Source: Heteroscillospira sp050252415 | GTDB taxonomy: Bacteria; Bacillota; Clostridia; Oscillospirales; Oscillospiraceae | Direction of reading: 5' to 3' | DNA: 16,733 nucleotides | NCBI GenBank assembly: GCA_050252415.1 | Contig: JBFWKZ010000042.1 | Coordinates: 1-16,733 of the forward strand | Shown: in pieces, positions 1-6,007 of the stretch | How positions within the stretch are numbered: position 1 is the first letter of the stretch | Layout of the letters: each line of letters opens with the position of its first letter | Translations under genes and position numbers: made by a program | Notes under the pieces: generated by a model | Databases searched by the model: none | Told to the model about the DNA's origin: nothing | The model's input: only the letters and a program-made list of their open reading frames with translations

Positions 1-285
1 GGCGGCGAAATCGGTGGTGTGCGGATAGAGGGCAGCGTTTCGGCACCGACCGGCATGCAGAGCCTCAAGAGCGGCGGTATCAGTGATCTCGGTACGTCCA
101 GCGTGACGGTTGGCGGAAACCAGTTTGACACCGCCTCGGTACAGGTATATGAAAAGCGCTCCGGCGACTACTACCTCACAACGCTCTCATCCGTGAATAC
201 ATCGGACTACAATCTGACCGGCTGGTACGATTCCATACAGTCCGATGGCGGCAGGCTCCGCATCATCACCGCCTTGGCAAAATAA
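1..285 (+). CDS. 3' end of an unrecognised protein
   Basis: The reading frame is open from the first base, so this is the C-terminal part (94 residues visible) of a gene that begins outside the window. A GTG at 19 could be a start, but no ribosome binding site precedes it and the frame is open upstream, so truncation by the window edge is more likely. The segment is rich in Gly, Ser and Thr and alternates polar and hydrophobic residues, with VQVYEKRSGDYYLTTLSSV near its middle. That suggests beta strands, perhaps an extracellular or surface domain. No transmembrane segment, sorting signal or catalytic motif is visible. I do not recognise the family. The frame ends with a normal TAA. Confidence 0.55.
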   Translation, partial: GGEIGGVRIEGSVSAPTGMQSLKSGGISDLGTSSVTVGGNQFDTASVQVYEKRSGDYYLTTLSSVNTSDYNLTGWYDSIQSDGGRLRIITALAK

Positions 286-317
286 ATATTTTTATAAGCG
301 CAGCTGCGTATTGGGTG

Positions 318-428
318 TCAAATACCCCGAAAGGGCATGGATGATACTATCTGAGCTGCAATCAAGATTTTGACGGCTTCGTCTGAGGCTTTAAACCTTT
401 TTAGGGACATTTCTTTGTAATCAGGCAT
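318..428 (-). CDS. Small 'MPDYKEM' protein, 36 aa
   Basis: This minus-strand ORF starts with ATG at 428 and has a good ribosome binding site (GGGGGA, 5 nt before the ATG). The protein begins MPDYKEMSLKRFKASDEAV and continues through a predicted amphipathic helix (KILIAAQIVSS) to a short tail. Small proteins beginning MPDYK-M-L--F are, from memory, common in Oscillospiraceae genomes and their mobile elements; usual versions are somewhat longer and have an E/Q-rich end, so this copy may be shortened. No function is established for them as far as I know. It is transcribed away from the XRE regulator at 530 and shares a 101-nt intergenic region with it that contains operator-like repeats. A possible promoter reads TTGATT (472-477, minus) and TATATT (450-455, minus) with a 16-nt spacer, the -10 lying inside the inverted repeat. 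Confidence 0.5.
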   Translation of the reverse strand: MPDYKEMSLKRFKASDEAVKILIAAQIVSSMPFRGI

Positions 429-440
429 AAAAATCCCCCG

Positions 441-463
441 TATTGCACGAATATAGTGCAATA
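441..463. promoter_or_regulatory. Operator-like inverted repeat 1, divergent promoter region
   Basis: A perfect 8-bp inverted repeat, TATTGCAC (441-448) and GTGCAATA (456-463), is separated by 7 nt. The -10-like TATATT for the minus-strand small gene lies in the spacer. On the plus strand TTGCAC (443-448) and TAGTAT (465-470), 16 nt apart, can serve as a weak promoter for the XRE gene. A protein bound here would cover both promoters. The XRE protein encoded just downstream is the obvious candidate binder, by inference only. Confidence 0.55.
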
Positions 464-496
464 ATAGTATGAATCAAGAGTAGAATCAATACAAAA

Positions 497-516
497 TTGC
501 ACTCAAATAAGTGCAG
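497..516. promoter_or_regulatory. Operator-like inverted repeat 2
   Basis: TTGCACT (497-503) and AGTGCAG (510-516) repeat the half-site TTGCAC/GTGCA of repeat 1. The spacing between the TTGCAC and GTGCAG halves is 8 nt, against 7 in repeat 1, and the outer base is imperfect (G instead of A). It lies in the probable leader of the XRE gene, ending 13 nt before its ATG, about 54 bp centre to centre from repeat 1. The recurrence of the same half-site in the same orientation supports a shared binding protein. Confidence 0.5.
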
Positions 517-529
517 CGAGGTATTGATT

Positions 530-754
530 ATGAATTATGACTACAGTAAAGCTATTGAGAAAAATATCAGTAATATCAGGCAATCAAGGGGACTAACACA
601 GGAGCAGTTATCCGCGAAGCTTCAAGTTGTTGGTTGTGATATTACGAGAAGTGCATTGGCCAAAATTGAAGTTGGACAACGGCATTTATATCCGGACGAA
701 TTGAAAGCTCTCAAAACTGTACTTGAGGTATGTTATGAAGAACTATTTGTTTAG
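530..754 (+). CDS. XRE-family helix-turn-helix regulator, 74 aa
   Basis: This is a small single-domain DNA-binding protein of the Cro/C1 (HTH_3) type. The helix-turn-helix covers about residues 12-68, with the signature segment RGLTQEQLSAKL and the recognition region ITRSALAKIEVGQRHLYPDE. There is no effector or protease domain. I chose the ATG at 530 because GCGAGG stands 8 nt before it; an upstream in-frame start at 497 lies inside the operator-like repeat and has no ribosome site. The two TTGCAC-type inverted repeats upstream suggest autoregulation and control of the divergent small gene at 318-428. The arrangement resembles regulators of mobile elements or toxin-antitoxin and competence-like modules, but no such partner is recognisable here. 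DNA target and role are unknown. Confidence 0.85.
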   Translation: MNYDYSKAIEKNISNIRQSRGLTQEQLSAKLQVVGCDITRSALAKIEVGQRHLYPDELKALKTVLEVCYEELFV

Positions 755-798
755 GAGCTTTTATGAAATCAAATAATTGTCTATTTTTATAAAAAACA

Positions 799-816
799 GG
801 CTTCAGTGCAGAAGCC
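799..816. other. Short hairpin after the XRE gene
   Basis: GGCTTC (799-804) and GAAGCC (811-816) form a perfect 6-bp stem with a 6-nt loop (AGTGCA), 44 nt after the XRE stop. No T-run follows, so it is at best a weak terminator. The loop happens to contain the AGTGCA half-site also seen in the operator-like repeats upstream. Confidence 0.3.
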
Positions 817-867
817 GAATGCCATGCCACGGTTTTGCTGCCTCACCCAAAAATGTGGTCGGCGGAT

Positions 868-896
868 TTTACATCGGTATCGGAATTTGGTATACT
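868..896 (+). promoter_or_regulatory. Sigma-70 type promoter for the DNA glycosylase gene
   Basis: TTTACA (868-873) and TATACT (891-896) are separated by exactly 17 nt, each differing from consensus by one base. The predicted transcript begins about 903, giving a leader of roughly 26 nt before the ATG at 929 that contains the AGGGGGA ribosome site. Confidence 0.7.
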
Positions 897-928
897 GGTA
901 GGCAATCAATTTGAATAGGGGGACTGTC

Positions 929-1423
929 ATGAAAGTCGGCCTTGCGCCCATCGCTGACGAACACGCGTCGGTGCTGATCCTTGGATCTTTGCCTGGGGAT
1001 TTGTCTTTACAGAAGCAGCAATACTATGCAACCCCCCGTAATCATTTTTGGGCAATTATGGCCGCGATCCTAAAGGAGCCGCTGCCTAAGAGCTATCCAT
1101 CCCGCGTTCAGATGTTACAGCGTCACCGCGTTGCGCTCTGGGACGTCATAAACAGGGCGGAACGGGAAGGCTCTCTCGACGCAGGTCTTAGAGAGAAGAA
1201 ACCAAACGATTTGGCGGAATTTCTGGATCGATATCCCAACATTCAATTTATTCTTCTTAATGGAAGCGAAGCCTACAGAAGTTATCAAAAATATTTTGGA
1301 ACGCTGAACGTGCCTAATGCGATGGTGCGTTCCAGCAGTCCGGTGCCTTCACGTGAATGCAATACGCTGCAGGAAAAAACCCGGCAGTGGAAAGACGTGT
1401 GGGAACGTTACGCGGCAAGGTGA
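929..1423 (+). CDS. Hypoxanthine (deoxyinosine)-DNA glycosylase, UDG family 6-like
   Basis: This protein of 164 residues belongs to the uracil-DNA glycosylase superfamily and most resembles the family 6 hypoxanthine-DNA glycosylases, which excise deaminated adenine (hypoxanthine) from DNA and start base excision repair. Visible motifs in order are GSLPG (residues 19-23), YYATPRNHFW (32-41, including the Asn38 expected in the active site), ALWDVINRAEREGSLD, the strand FILLNGSEA, and SSSPVPS near residue 140, matching the family's loop that enters the DNA minor groove. ATG at 929 is preferred because AGGGGGA stands 5 nt before it; the frame extends to a TTG at 911 that would place the ribosome site inside the gene. 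It has its own promoter and is followed 58 nt later by a lipoprotein gene, probably on the same transcript. The exact base preference cannot be read from sequence. Confidence 0.88.
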   Translation: MKVGLAPIADEHASVLILGSLPGDLSLQKQQYYATPRNHFWAIMAAILKEPLPKSYPSRVQMLQRHRVALWDVINRAEREGSLDAGLREKKPNDLAEFLDRYPNIQFILLNGSEAYRSYQKYFGTLNVPNAMVRSSSPVPSRECNTLQEKTRQWKDVWERYAAR

Positions 1424-1481
1424 GGCCATAAGACCGCCTATGGCGGCTTGGCTTTTACTTTGCAGTATGGAGGGAAAAACC

Positions 1482-1877
1482 GTGAAAAAAACCGCCGCTT
1501 TGATTCTGGCAATTGCCTGTGTCCTGATTTTATTTGTGGGATGCGGCAGCAAGTCAAATGATGCTGCTTATATCTATGCACTGAATAACGGCCAGCGGGA
1601 GAAAACGATGGCAACGCTGACATGGGACGATTTGGATGCGCTCCGTACGTTCACGACCTTGGTTAACGAGGCAGCTTCAAGCACTGAAAAGAGCGCCGAT
1701 ACGGCGATGCAGTACCAGATCGAACTCGTCAACGCCGACACCGATGATGATGTTTTCGAAATCGGGTTTACCGCCGGGATGGTATGCTGTACCGGTGCCG
1801 TGCAGGGAATTACATTTGATCACGCTGTATCGACTTCAATTACAGAAGCTGATTTGACGGACATCATTGGTCAATAA
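1482..1877 (+). CDS. Small lipoprotein of unknown function, 131 aa
   Basis: The N-terminus has a lysine pair, a hydrophobic stretch (AALILAIACVLILFV) and a Cys at residue 21 in FVGC, a slightly unusual lipobox because Phe replaces the common Leu at -3. After cleavage the protein would be anchored to the outer face of the membrane by Cys21. The mature part (about 110 residues) contains TWDDLDALRTF and an acidic NADTDDDVFEIGF segment and ends with EADLTDII; it shows no catalytic motif I recognise. I chose GTG at 1482, which has GGAGGG 7 nt upstream, over the in-frame ATG at 1467, which has no ribosome site. It follows the glycosylase gene in the same direction, but no shared function is evident. 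A terminator-like hairpin lies 58 nt after the stop. Confidence 0.7.
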   Translation: MKKTAALILAIACVLILFVGCGSKSNDAAYIYALNNGQREKTMATLTWDDLDALRTFTTLVNEAASSTEKSADTAMQYQIELVNADTDDDVFEIGFTAGMVCCTGAVQGITFDHAVSTSITEADLTDIIGQ

Positions 1878-1935
1878 CCGTATACTTTCTTACCACCGGT
1901 GCGGCAGCAAAAGGCGGTATATCGATAAGAAATGG

Positions 1936-1976
1936 AGAGGGCTTGCCATCTACGTAAAGTGGAAGGCAGGCCTTCT
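1936..1976 (+). terminator. Terminator-like hairpin after lipoprotein gene
   Basis: AGAGGGCTTGCC (1936-1947) pairs with GGCAGGCCTTCT (1965-1976) over 12 bp including two G-U pairs, with a 17-nt loop. It is followed by AGTTTTGTC, a modest T-run. The position, 58 nt past the lipoprotein stop, fits an intrinsic terminator for the glycosylase-lipoprotein transcript, though the loop is large. Confidence 0.45.
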
Positions 1977-2201
1977 AGTTTTGTCATAATGTGCTGATTG
2001 CGCCAATAGACCATGAGGCGAGGCATCGTCTCGATGGAATGCCGACGGTAGGCCCGGACACCGCAGCCAGCAGTCATAAAGAGAGGCCATTCCTTAATGA
2101 TTGGGATGAATTCAACAAAAAATTGAAATTATTTTAGTTGGTTTTTTATGCGAAGAATCGATATTAATGATGACTTTCATAAGAATAATAAGATTAAACA
2201 G

Positions 2202-2230
2202 GTGACAGATTTGTCTAAATATGATACAAT
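2202..2230 (+). promoter_or_regulatory. Promoter for the LysR-type regulator
   Basis: GTGACA (2202-2207) and TACAAT (2225-2230) are 17 nt apart, each one base from consensus. The transcript would start near 2237, leaving a leader of about 125 nt before the ATG at 2363. Confidence 0.6.
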
Positions 2231-2362
2231 ATTTTACATGTGGATAGATGGTAAAAAGCAAACTTGATATGGAATATAAAATACCGGAATACCGGCAAAA
2301 GCAAAAACAATTAGAGGCTGAGAATAGAAGTTTGTAATCCTGGAAGAAGTAGGTGTATATTG

Positions 2363-3262
2363 ATGGACACAAAGGTGTGCCAATATATCTTGGAGATCGC
2401 CCGTAACAAGAGCATAACAAAAGCGGCGGAATCGCTGAATATTTCACAGTCGGCGCTCAGCCAATGTCTTTTACGTGTCGAGCGGGATATGGGGGCTCAA
2501 CTTTTTAATCGAAAAAAGACGTCGCTTACCTTGACAGACGCGGGCAAGCTATATGTTCAAGCCGCGGAGAAGGTCGTGGAGACAAAGAACCGCCTGCGTG
2601 CGGATATTGCAGCGCTCTCCAAAACGCATAAGATACGAATCGGCGTATCCTCAATGTGGGGTATGGATATGATGATGGAGCTGCTGCCCAAGTTCAAAGA
2701 TGCGTTTCCCGATGTCATGGTCGAAATGAAAAACTCTAACTTCAGTAATCTGAGCGTAGAATATAACCAAAAAAAAATAGACATGGCGGTGACGTCTCTT
2801 ATCCCCAATAACGTCCTGCCGGGAATCTGTGAGCCGCTGAGGAATGAAGAGTTGAAGCTGATTATAAATCGGAAGCATCCATTTGCGGAAAAACACCGTC
2901 ATGAGTCGGAAATACCGCGTGAGCTGATGAAAACCGAGCTGGCCGATGTGGAAATGATAAGGGCAGAGCAGGGCGCGACAATACACGAGATTGAAAATCA
3001 GCTTTTTGATGAACTTCAGTTTATGCCCAGGACAATATGTGAAATCGGAGATTATATGACCTTTATTCGCCTGGTCGAGGGCGGAATGGGCTATGCCTTG
3101 GTCTCCGGTGATAACCTGGAAGCGCATCCCGGTATTCGAAGCTGGTCGCTCTCCCCAAAACTTGAGCGAGTAAACGCAATGTTCGTACAGCCGGTCACCA
3201 GAATTGGAACGCCGGAAGAATATCTTATCAATCTGATACGTAACTACCGCCTATTTAAATAA
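2363..3262 (+). CDS. LysR-family transcriptional regulator, 299 aa
   Basis: This is a full-length LysR-type activator/repressor. Residues 1-60 form the winged helix-turn-helix, with the typical SITKAAESLNISQSALSQCL recognition region and RVERDMGAQLFNR. A linker helix follows (about 60-87), then the periplasmic-binding-protein-like effector domain from about residue 90 (KIRIGVSSMWG to the end), whose C-terminal part reads EGGMGYALVSGDNL. I chose ATG at 2363 with AGGTG 7 nt upstream; a TTG directly before it is in frame but unlikely. LysR genes usually face their target gene, but here the neighbour upstream (lipoprotein) runs in the same direction and the downstream MATE gene converges, so the target and inducer cannot be read from context. 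A strong terminator follows. Confidence 0.93.
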   Translation: MDTKVCQYILEIARNKSITKAAESLNISQSALSQCLLRVERDMGAQLFNRKKTSLTLTDAGKLYVQAAEKVVETKNRLRADIAALSKTHKIRIGVSSMWGMDMMMELLPKFKDAFPDVMVEMKNSNFSNLSVEYNQKKIDMAVTSLIPNNVLPGICEPLRNEELKLIINRKHPFAEKHRHESEIPRELMKTELADVEMIRAEQGATIHEIENQLFDELQFMPRTICEIGDYMTFIRLVEGGMGYALVSGDNLEAHPGIRSWSLSPKLERVNAMFVQPVTRIGTPEEYLINLIRNYRLFK

Positions 3263-3325
3263 ATACTGCAGGCGAGCATATCCCTGTTTAATTTAACCTT
3301 TATGACTCAGAATAAAAGATGACGC

Positions 3326-3384
3326 AAAGGCCCCGCTTGGGCTCCGCTATATACGGCGGAACCCGAACGGGGCTTTTGTATTTT
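3326..3384 (+). terminator. Strong intrinsic terminator between convergent genes
   Basis: AAAGGCCCCG (3326-3335) pairs with CGGGGCTTTT (3368-3377). The stem continues inward through GGG/CCC and TCCGC/GCGGA to a loop near 3348-3355, with one or two mismatches. TTTTGTATTTTTT follows on the plus strand, making it a good terminator for the LysR gene. On the minus strand the tail is only CCTTTGCG, so it would serve the convergent MATE gene less well. Confidence 0.85.
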
Positions 3385-3449
3385 TTACCGCGTCCGGTTG
3401 GTTTGGCGTGAAAAAACTCCTGAGGCGGGTTAGAATGATGTACGCCCGG

Positions 3450-4814
3450 TTAAGGCGTTTGAAGTCCTTTCATCTCCTCATCCATCTCCCGGAAAATACC
3501 GATACAGATTGGCACGGCAATTACGGCCGTCAGGAAATTCGCAATCGGCTGGGCAAGCTGTATGCCCCAAAAACCGAGAAACGGTGGCAGGATGAAAACG
3601 GCCGGTATAAATAAAATGCCCTGCCATGCCGCGGCCAGTATATTTGCCTGAAGCGCCTTGCCAATCGTCTGCGTTAACATATTGCTCATCGTAATGAGCG
3701 GCGCAAGAGGGAGTGTCAACGCCTGAAGGCGGAGAGCCCAAAGGCCATAGCGCACAACCTCCGGATCATCGCGGAAAAGCACTATAATCTGAGTGGCAAA
3801 TACCCAGCACAAAAGGGCAATCCCGGTGAGGACTACCGTCGTGACCTTTATCGAATAATTATAGGCATAGCGTACCCGGTCATAGCGCTTCGCACCATAA
3901 TTGAAACCGCAGACCGGCTGAAAGCCCTGACCAAAACCGACCATCGATGAGCGTATAAACATGATCACCTTATTTACGATGCCCATGGCGGCGATTGCCG
4001 CGTCGCCGTAAGGACCGGAGGCGTGGTTGAGACAGATGGTCGCCACACTGGCAAAGCCCTGTCGGAACAGTGAGGGAGACCCGCCGCGCAGAATCAGGCT
4101 GCAGTGCCGGAGCGTGGGATGAAAGTTCGAAAGCTTTATTTTGACGCAGCCCTCACGCCGTGTTCCGGCGAGAAGCAGACACCAGGAGCAAAACTGGCTG
4201 ACAGCCGTGGCAAGTGCCGCACCGGAGACGCCCATATTGCAGAGATAGATGAATATTGGGTCGAGAATAATGTTCAGGATTCCGCCGGAGACAATACCGA
4301 CCATGGCATAGGCGGCATAACCCTGAAAACGAAGCTGGTTGTTCATGACCAGGGCCGAGGTCATAAACGGCGTCGCGACAAGGATGTAGCGCATGTAATC
4401 CCGCGCATAGGGGAGTATCGTATCCGTTGAACCGAGTGCAAGAGCGAGGGGATCAATAAAAACAAGGCCAAACAGCGAGATGATCCCGCCCGTTATCATT
4501 GAGAAAAAGAAGCCCGAAGCGGCCATTTTTCCCGCCTCTTCAAAGCGATGAGAGCCGAGCTGACGCGATATGGTGTTGCCCGACCCGTGCCCAAAGAAAA
4601 AGCCTATGGCCTGTATGATCGCCATAAGCGAAAAGACTACGCCGACAGCGCCGGTGGCACTGGTTCCAAGTTTGCCGACAAAGTAGGTATCGGCCATGTT
4701 ATAAAGCGAAGTTATGAGCATGCTGAAGATAGTCGGTATCGAGAGCTTCAGAAGAAGGGGCTCGACAGGCGACGTTGTCATTTTCAGATATTGCTCTTCC
4801 TGCTTGCTTTCCAT
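3450..4814 (-). CDS. MATE-family multidrug/Na+ antiporter, 454 aa
   Basis: This is an integral membrane transporter of the MATE family (MepA/DinF-like branch), which exports cationic drugs or other organic compounds in exchange for Na+ or H+. Length and hydrophobicity fit the usual 12 membrane helices in two six-helix halves. Family features are PLLLKLSIPTIFSMLITSLY with NMADTYFVGKLG in helix 1 and the following loop, GGILNIILDPIFIY in the first half, and the second-half segment SSMVGFGQGFQPVCGFNYGA. ATG at 4814 (minus) has GGAGG 8 nt before it. It is transcribed alone from a near-consensus promoter whose upstream edge abuts a 6-bp inverted repeat, so regulation by a repressor or activator of the MarR/TetR kind is plausible. 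The substrate cannot be inferred from sequence. Confidence 0.93.
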   Translation of the reverse strand: MESKQEEQYLKMTTSPVEPLLLKLSIPTIFSMLITSLYNMADTYFVGKLGTSATGAVGVVFSLMAIIQAIGFFFGHGSGNTISRQLGSHRFEEAGKMAASGFFFSMITGGIISLFGLVFIDPLALALGSTDTILPYARDYMRYILVATPFMTSALVMNNQLRFQGYAAYAMVGIVSGGILNIILDPIFIYLCNMGVSGAALATAVSQFCSWCLLLAGTRREGCVKIKLSNFHPTLRHCSLILRGGSPSLFRQGFASVATICLNHASGPYGDAAIAAMGIVNKVIMFIRSSMVGFGQGFQPVCGFNYGAKRYDRVRYAYNYSIKVTTVVLTGIALLCWVFATQIIVLFRDDPEVVRYGLWALRLQALTLPLAPLITMSNMLTQTIGKALQANILAAAWQGILFIPAVFILPPFLGFWGIQLAQPIANFLTAVIAVPICIGIFREMDEEMKGLQTP

Positions 4815-4852
4815 GAAATTGGCCTCCGGGATGTAAAATCAATGTAAAATAT

Positions 4853-4881
4853 ATGATACGCCTGAAAACGGATGATGTCAA
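4853..4881 (-). promoter_or_regulatory. Promoter of the MATE gene
   Basis: Read on the minus strand, TTGACA (4881-4876, perfect consensus) and TATCAT (4858-4853) are 17 nt apart. The start point would be about 4846, some 32 nt before the ATG at 4814. Confidence 0.75.
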
Positions 4882-4883
4882 TT

Positions 4884-4899
4884 AGTTAGAGTGCTAACT
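4884..4899. promoter_or_regulatory. Inverted repeat abutting the MATE promoter
   Basis: AGTTAG (4884-4889) and CTAACT (4894-4899) form a perfect 6-bp inverted repeat with a 4-nt centre, two bases upstream of the -35 box of the MATE promoter. Its GTTAG half-site is reminiscent of MarR-type operators such as those described for MepR, which controls a MATE pump in Staphylococcus. No MarR or TetR gene is present in the window, so the binding protein is unknown. Confidence 0.45.
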
Positions 4900-5043
4900 T
4901 TTAGGTATCGAGATGTGGAGACACTGAAAAATTTTATAAGAAGTGTGAAAATATGATGACGGAGTAACACAAAAGACCTGGTGCTTGTCTCAAGTCATAT
5001 CATTATATGAAATGTTTTATCCCGAAAAGCACAGTGAAACAGG

Positions 5044-5085
5044 GCCTGCTGCCGGTAATGGTAATCCATTTGAAGCGGAGCAGGC
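5044..5085. terminator. Branched hairpin, possible terminator
   Basis: GCCTGCT (5044-5050) pairs with AGCAGGC (5079-5085). Inside it AATGG and CCATT form a second short stem closing a TAAT loop. ATTTTGATTT follows on the plus strand, but no plus-strand gene lies upstream. On the minus strand it sits 143 nt beyond the Nudix stop with a poor T-run. Its orientation and role are therefore unclear. Confidence 0.4.
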
Positions 5086-5227
5086 ATTTTGATTTATGCG
5101 GAGAAACTTCGTATCTATTTTTTTATGCCGGCGCGATATAAAAACGCTTCAATTTGTTTGCCTCTGGAGGAAGCCGAAACGCCCATAAACCGATGGGGAG
5201 GCGTTACCCGATAGCCATAAGAAAATA

Positions 5228-5821
5228 TTATTTCAACGCTTCGATGATAAGGGACGACCATGTCTCCATGTTATCGGCCAGATCGGACAGCCGTGTACGG
5301 GACAGCCATGCGCCGCGGAGCTTATCCGTCTCGCGGACCGAGACTTTGCCGGAGGCTTCCAGCGTACAGAAAAGCCCCAGATGGACGCTTCCGACATCAT
5401 TGGAGTCGTCGTTTATAAAACCGAGGAACCGCAGCTTCGACATGTCAAGGTTCTCGATAAACACCTCCTCGTTGATTTCGCGGGCAAGGCCGCGCATCAG
5501 GACGTCCGATCCGTCGCCGTCGCTGTCGGGGTTTATATGTCCCCCGATACCAAGCGAAATACGCCCGTGCAGACGTGCCTCGCCGGAGGCCACGAGCCTC
5601 CGTGTTGAGAAAACCCGTTCGCCCTCGGTTATGGCGACATAGGGGATGATCTGTCGATACCCGGGGTCTTTTTCAGCCTCCGGCCGTGGGAGAAAGGTGT
5701 GGTTTTTCATGATGATATCCCGTATTTTTTCGGTGTTCTCGATGATCAGTCCCCGCCTTATGAGGTACGGACGCAAAAGCGCTGTGGGTACGGCAAAGAC
5801 TTCTTCTATTTTTTTATCCAT
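5228..5821 (-). CDS. Nudix-family predicted phosphohydrolase (COG4112-like), 197 aa
   Basis: This protein resembles the MutT-related 'predicted phosphoesterase' group (COG4112), whose substrate is not settled. Family segments are VFAVPTALLRPYL at the N-terminus, HTFLPR (residues 41-46), IIPYVAI, the core GIGGHINPD (91-99), and REINEE (114-119), which matches the metal-binding REUXEE part of the Nudix box, then FINDDSNDVGSVHLGL. Between GGH and REINEE the box is stretched with an acidic DSDGDGSD run, and the canonical GX5E glutamate is not in its usual place, as is typical of this divergent group. ATG at 5821 (minus) has GGAG 8 nt upstream. The gene stands alone on the minus strand, divergent from spoIIIAA, with its own promoter. 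By family, it would hydrolyse a nucleoside-diphosphate-linked compound. Confidence 0.85.
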   Translation of the reverse strand: MDKKIEEVFAVPTALLRPYLIRRGLIIENTEKIRDIIMKNHTFLPRPEAEKDPGYRQIIPYVAITEGERVFSTRRLVASGEARLHGRISLGIGGHINPDSDGDGSDVLMRGLAREINEEVFIENLDMSKLRFLGFINDDSNDVGSVHLGLFCTLEASGKVSVRETDKLRGAWLSRTRLSDLADNMETWSSLIIEALK

Positions 5822-5898
5822 ATTTTAATCTCCAATCGGTATCAATGTACGGCCAGACGGGGCCTAATGACTGTGATCATTATTTTTAGTCTTTGAGG

Positions 5899-5926
5899 CA
5901 ACTTTAGGGGCTGCACCGCATACGTT
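5899..5926 (+). promoter_or_regulatory. Weak candidate sigma-E promoter of spoIIIA
   Basis: In B. subtilis spoIIIA is transcribed by mother-cell sigma-E. The best candidate -10 upstream of spoIIIAA is CATACGTT (5919-5926), similar to the sigma-E type CATACANT. The matching -35 would be CAACTTT (5899-5905), which is a poor fit to ATATT. I report it as a weak match only. Confidence 0.25.
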
Positions 5927-5954
5927 ATTTTACCACATCCCTCCTATTCGTCAA
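5927..5954 (-). promoter_or_regulatory. Likely promoter of the Nudix gene
   Basis: On the minus strand TTGACG (5954-5949) and TAAAAT (5932-5927) are 16 nt apart. The transcript would start near 5920, about 100 nt before the Nudix ATG. It sits in the 186-nt divergent region upstream of spoIIIAA. Confidence 0.5.
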
Positions 5955-6007
5955 GGAAGCATAATCGGCTGTGCCGCGCAATAGTATTGAGCAAGGAGGT
6001 GAGAGCT

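Larger units (their letters stand above)
1878..2362. other. Long gap between lipoprotein and LysR genes
   Basis: No convincing gene is seen in this 485-nt gap. Its first part carries a terminator-like hairpin (1936-1976). The part from about 2100 onward is clearly AT-rich compared with its neighbours and holds a near-consensus promoter (2202-2230) for the LysR gene. A 39-codon plus-strand frame at 2148-2267 lacks a ribosome site and overlaps that promoter, so I treat it as non-coding or a decayed remnant. Two direct copies of ATACCGG stand at 2281-2295 within the LysR leader. Confidence 0.5.
4815..5227. other. Gap between the MATE and Nudix genes
   Basis: This 413-nt gap holds the MATE promoter region (4853-4899), a perfect 6-bp inverted repeat TCATAT/ATATGA (4995-5010) and a larger hairpin (5044-5085). 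A 29-codon plus-strand frame at 5125-5214 has no ribosome site. I see no supported gene. Confidence 0.5.

Noticed and set aside
1433..1447. CCGCC/GGCGG hairpin after the glycosylase gene as a terminator
   Set aside because: The stem is only 5 bp and the T-run is broken; the lipoprotein gene follows closely and is probably on the same transcript.
2148..2267. 39-codon plus-strand frame before LysR
   Set aside because: No ribosome site, and it overlaps the near-consensus LysR promoter; at most a remnant.
2112..2447. 111-codon minus-strand ORF across the LysR start
   Set aside because: Its composition is that of translated AT-rich intergenic DNA, it overlaps the LysR N-terminus and lacks family signals.
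4884..4899. GAGTGCTAA as a CIRCE (HrcA) element upstream of the MATE gene
   Set aside because: Only one CIRCE half-site matches; the partner TTAGCACTC at the 9-nt spacing is absent. The local AGTTAG/CTAACT repeat explains it better.
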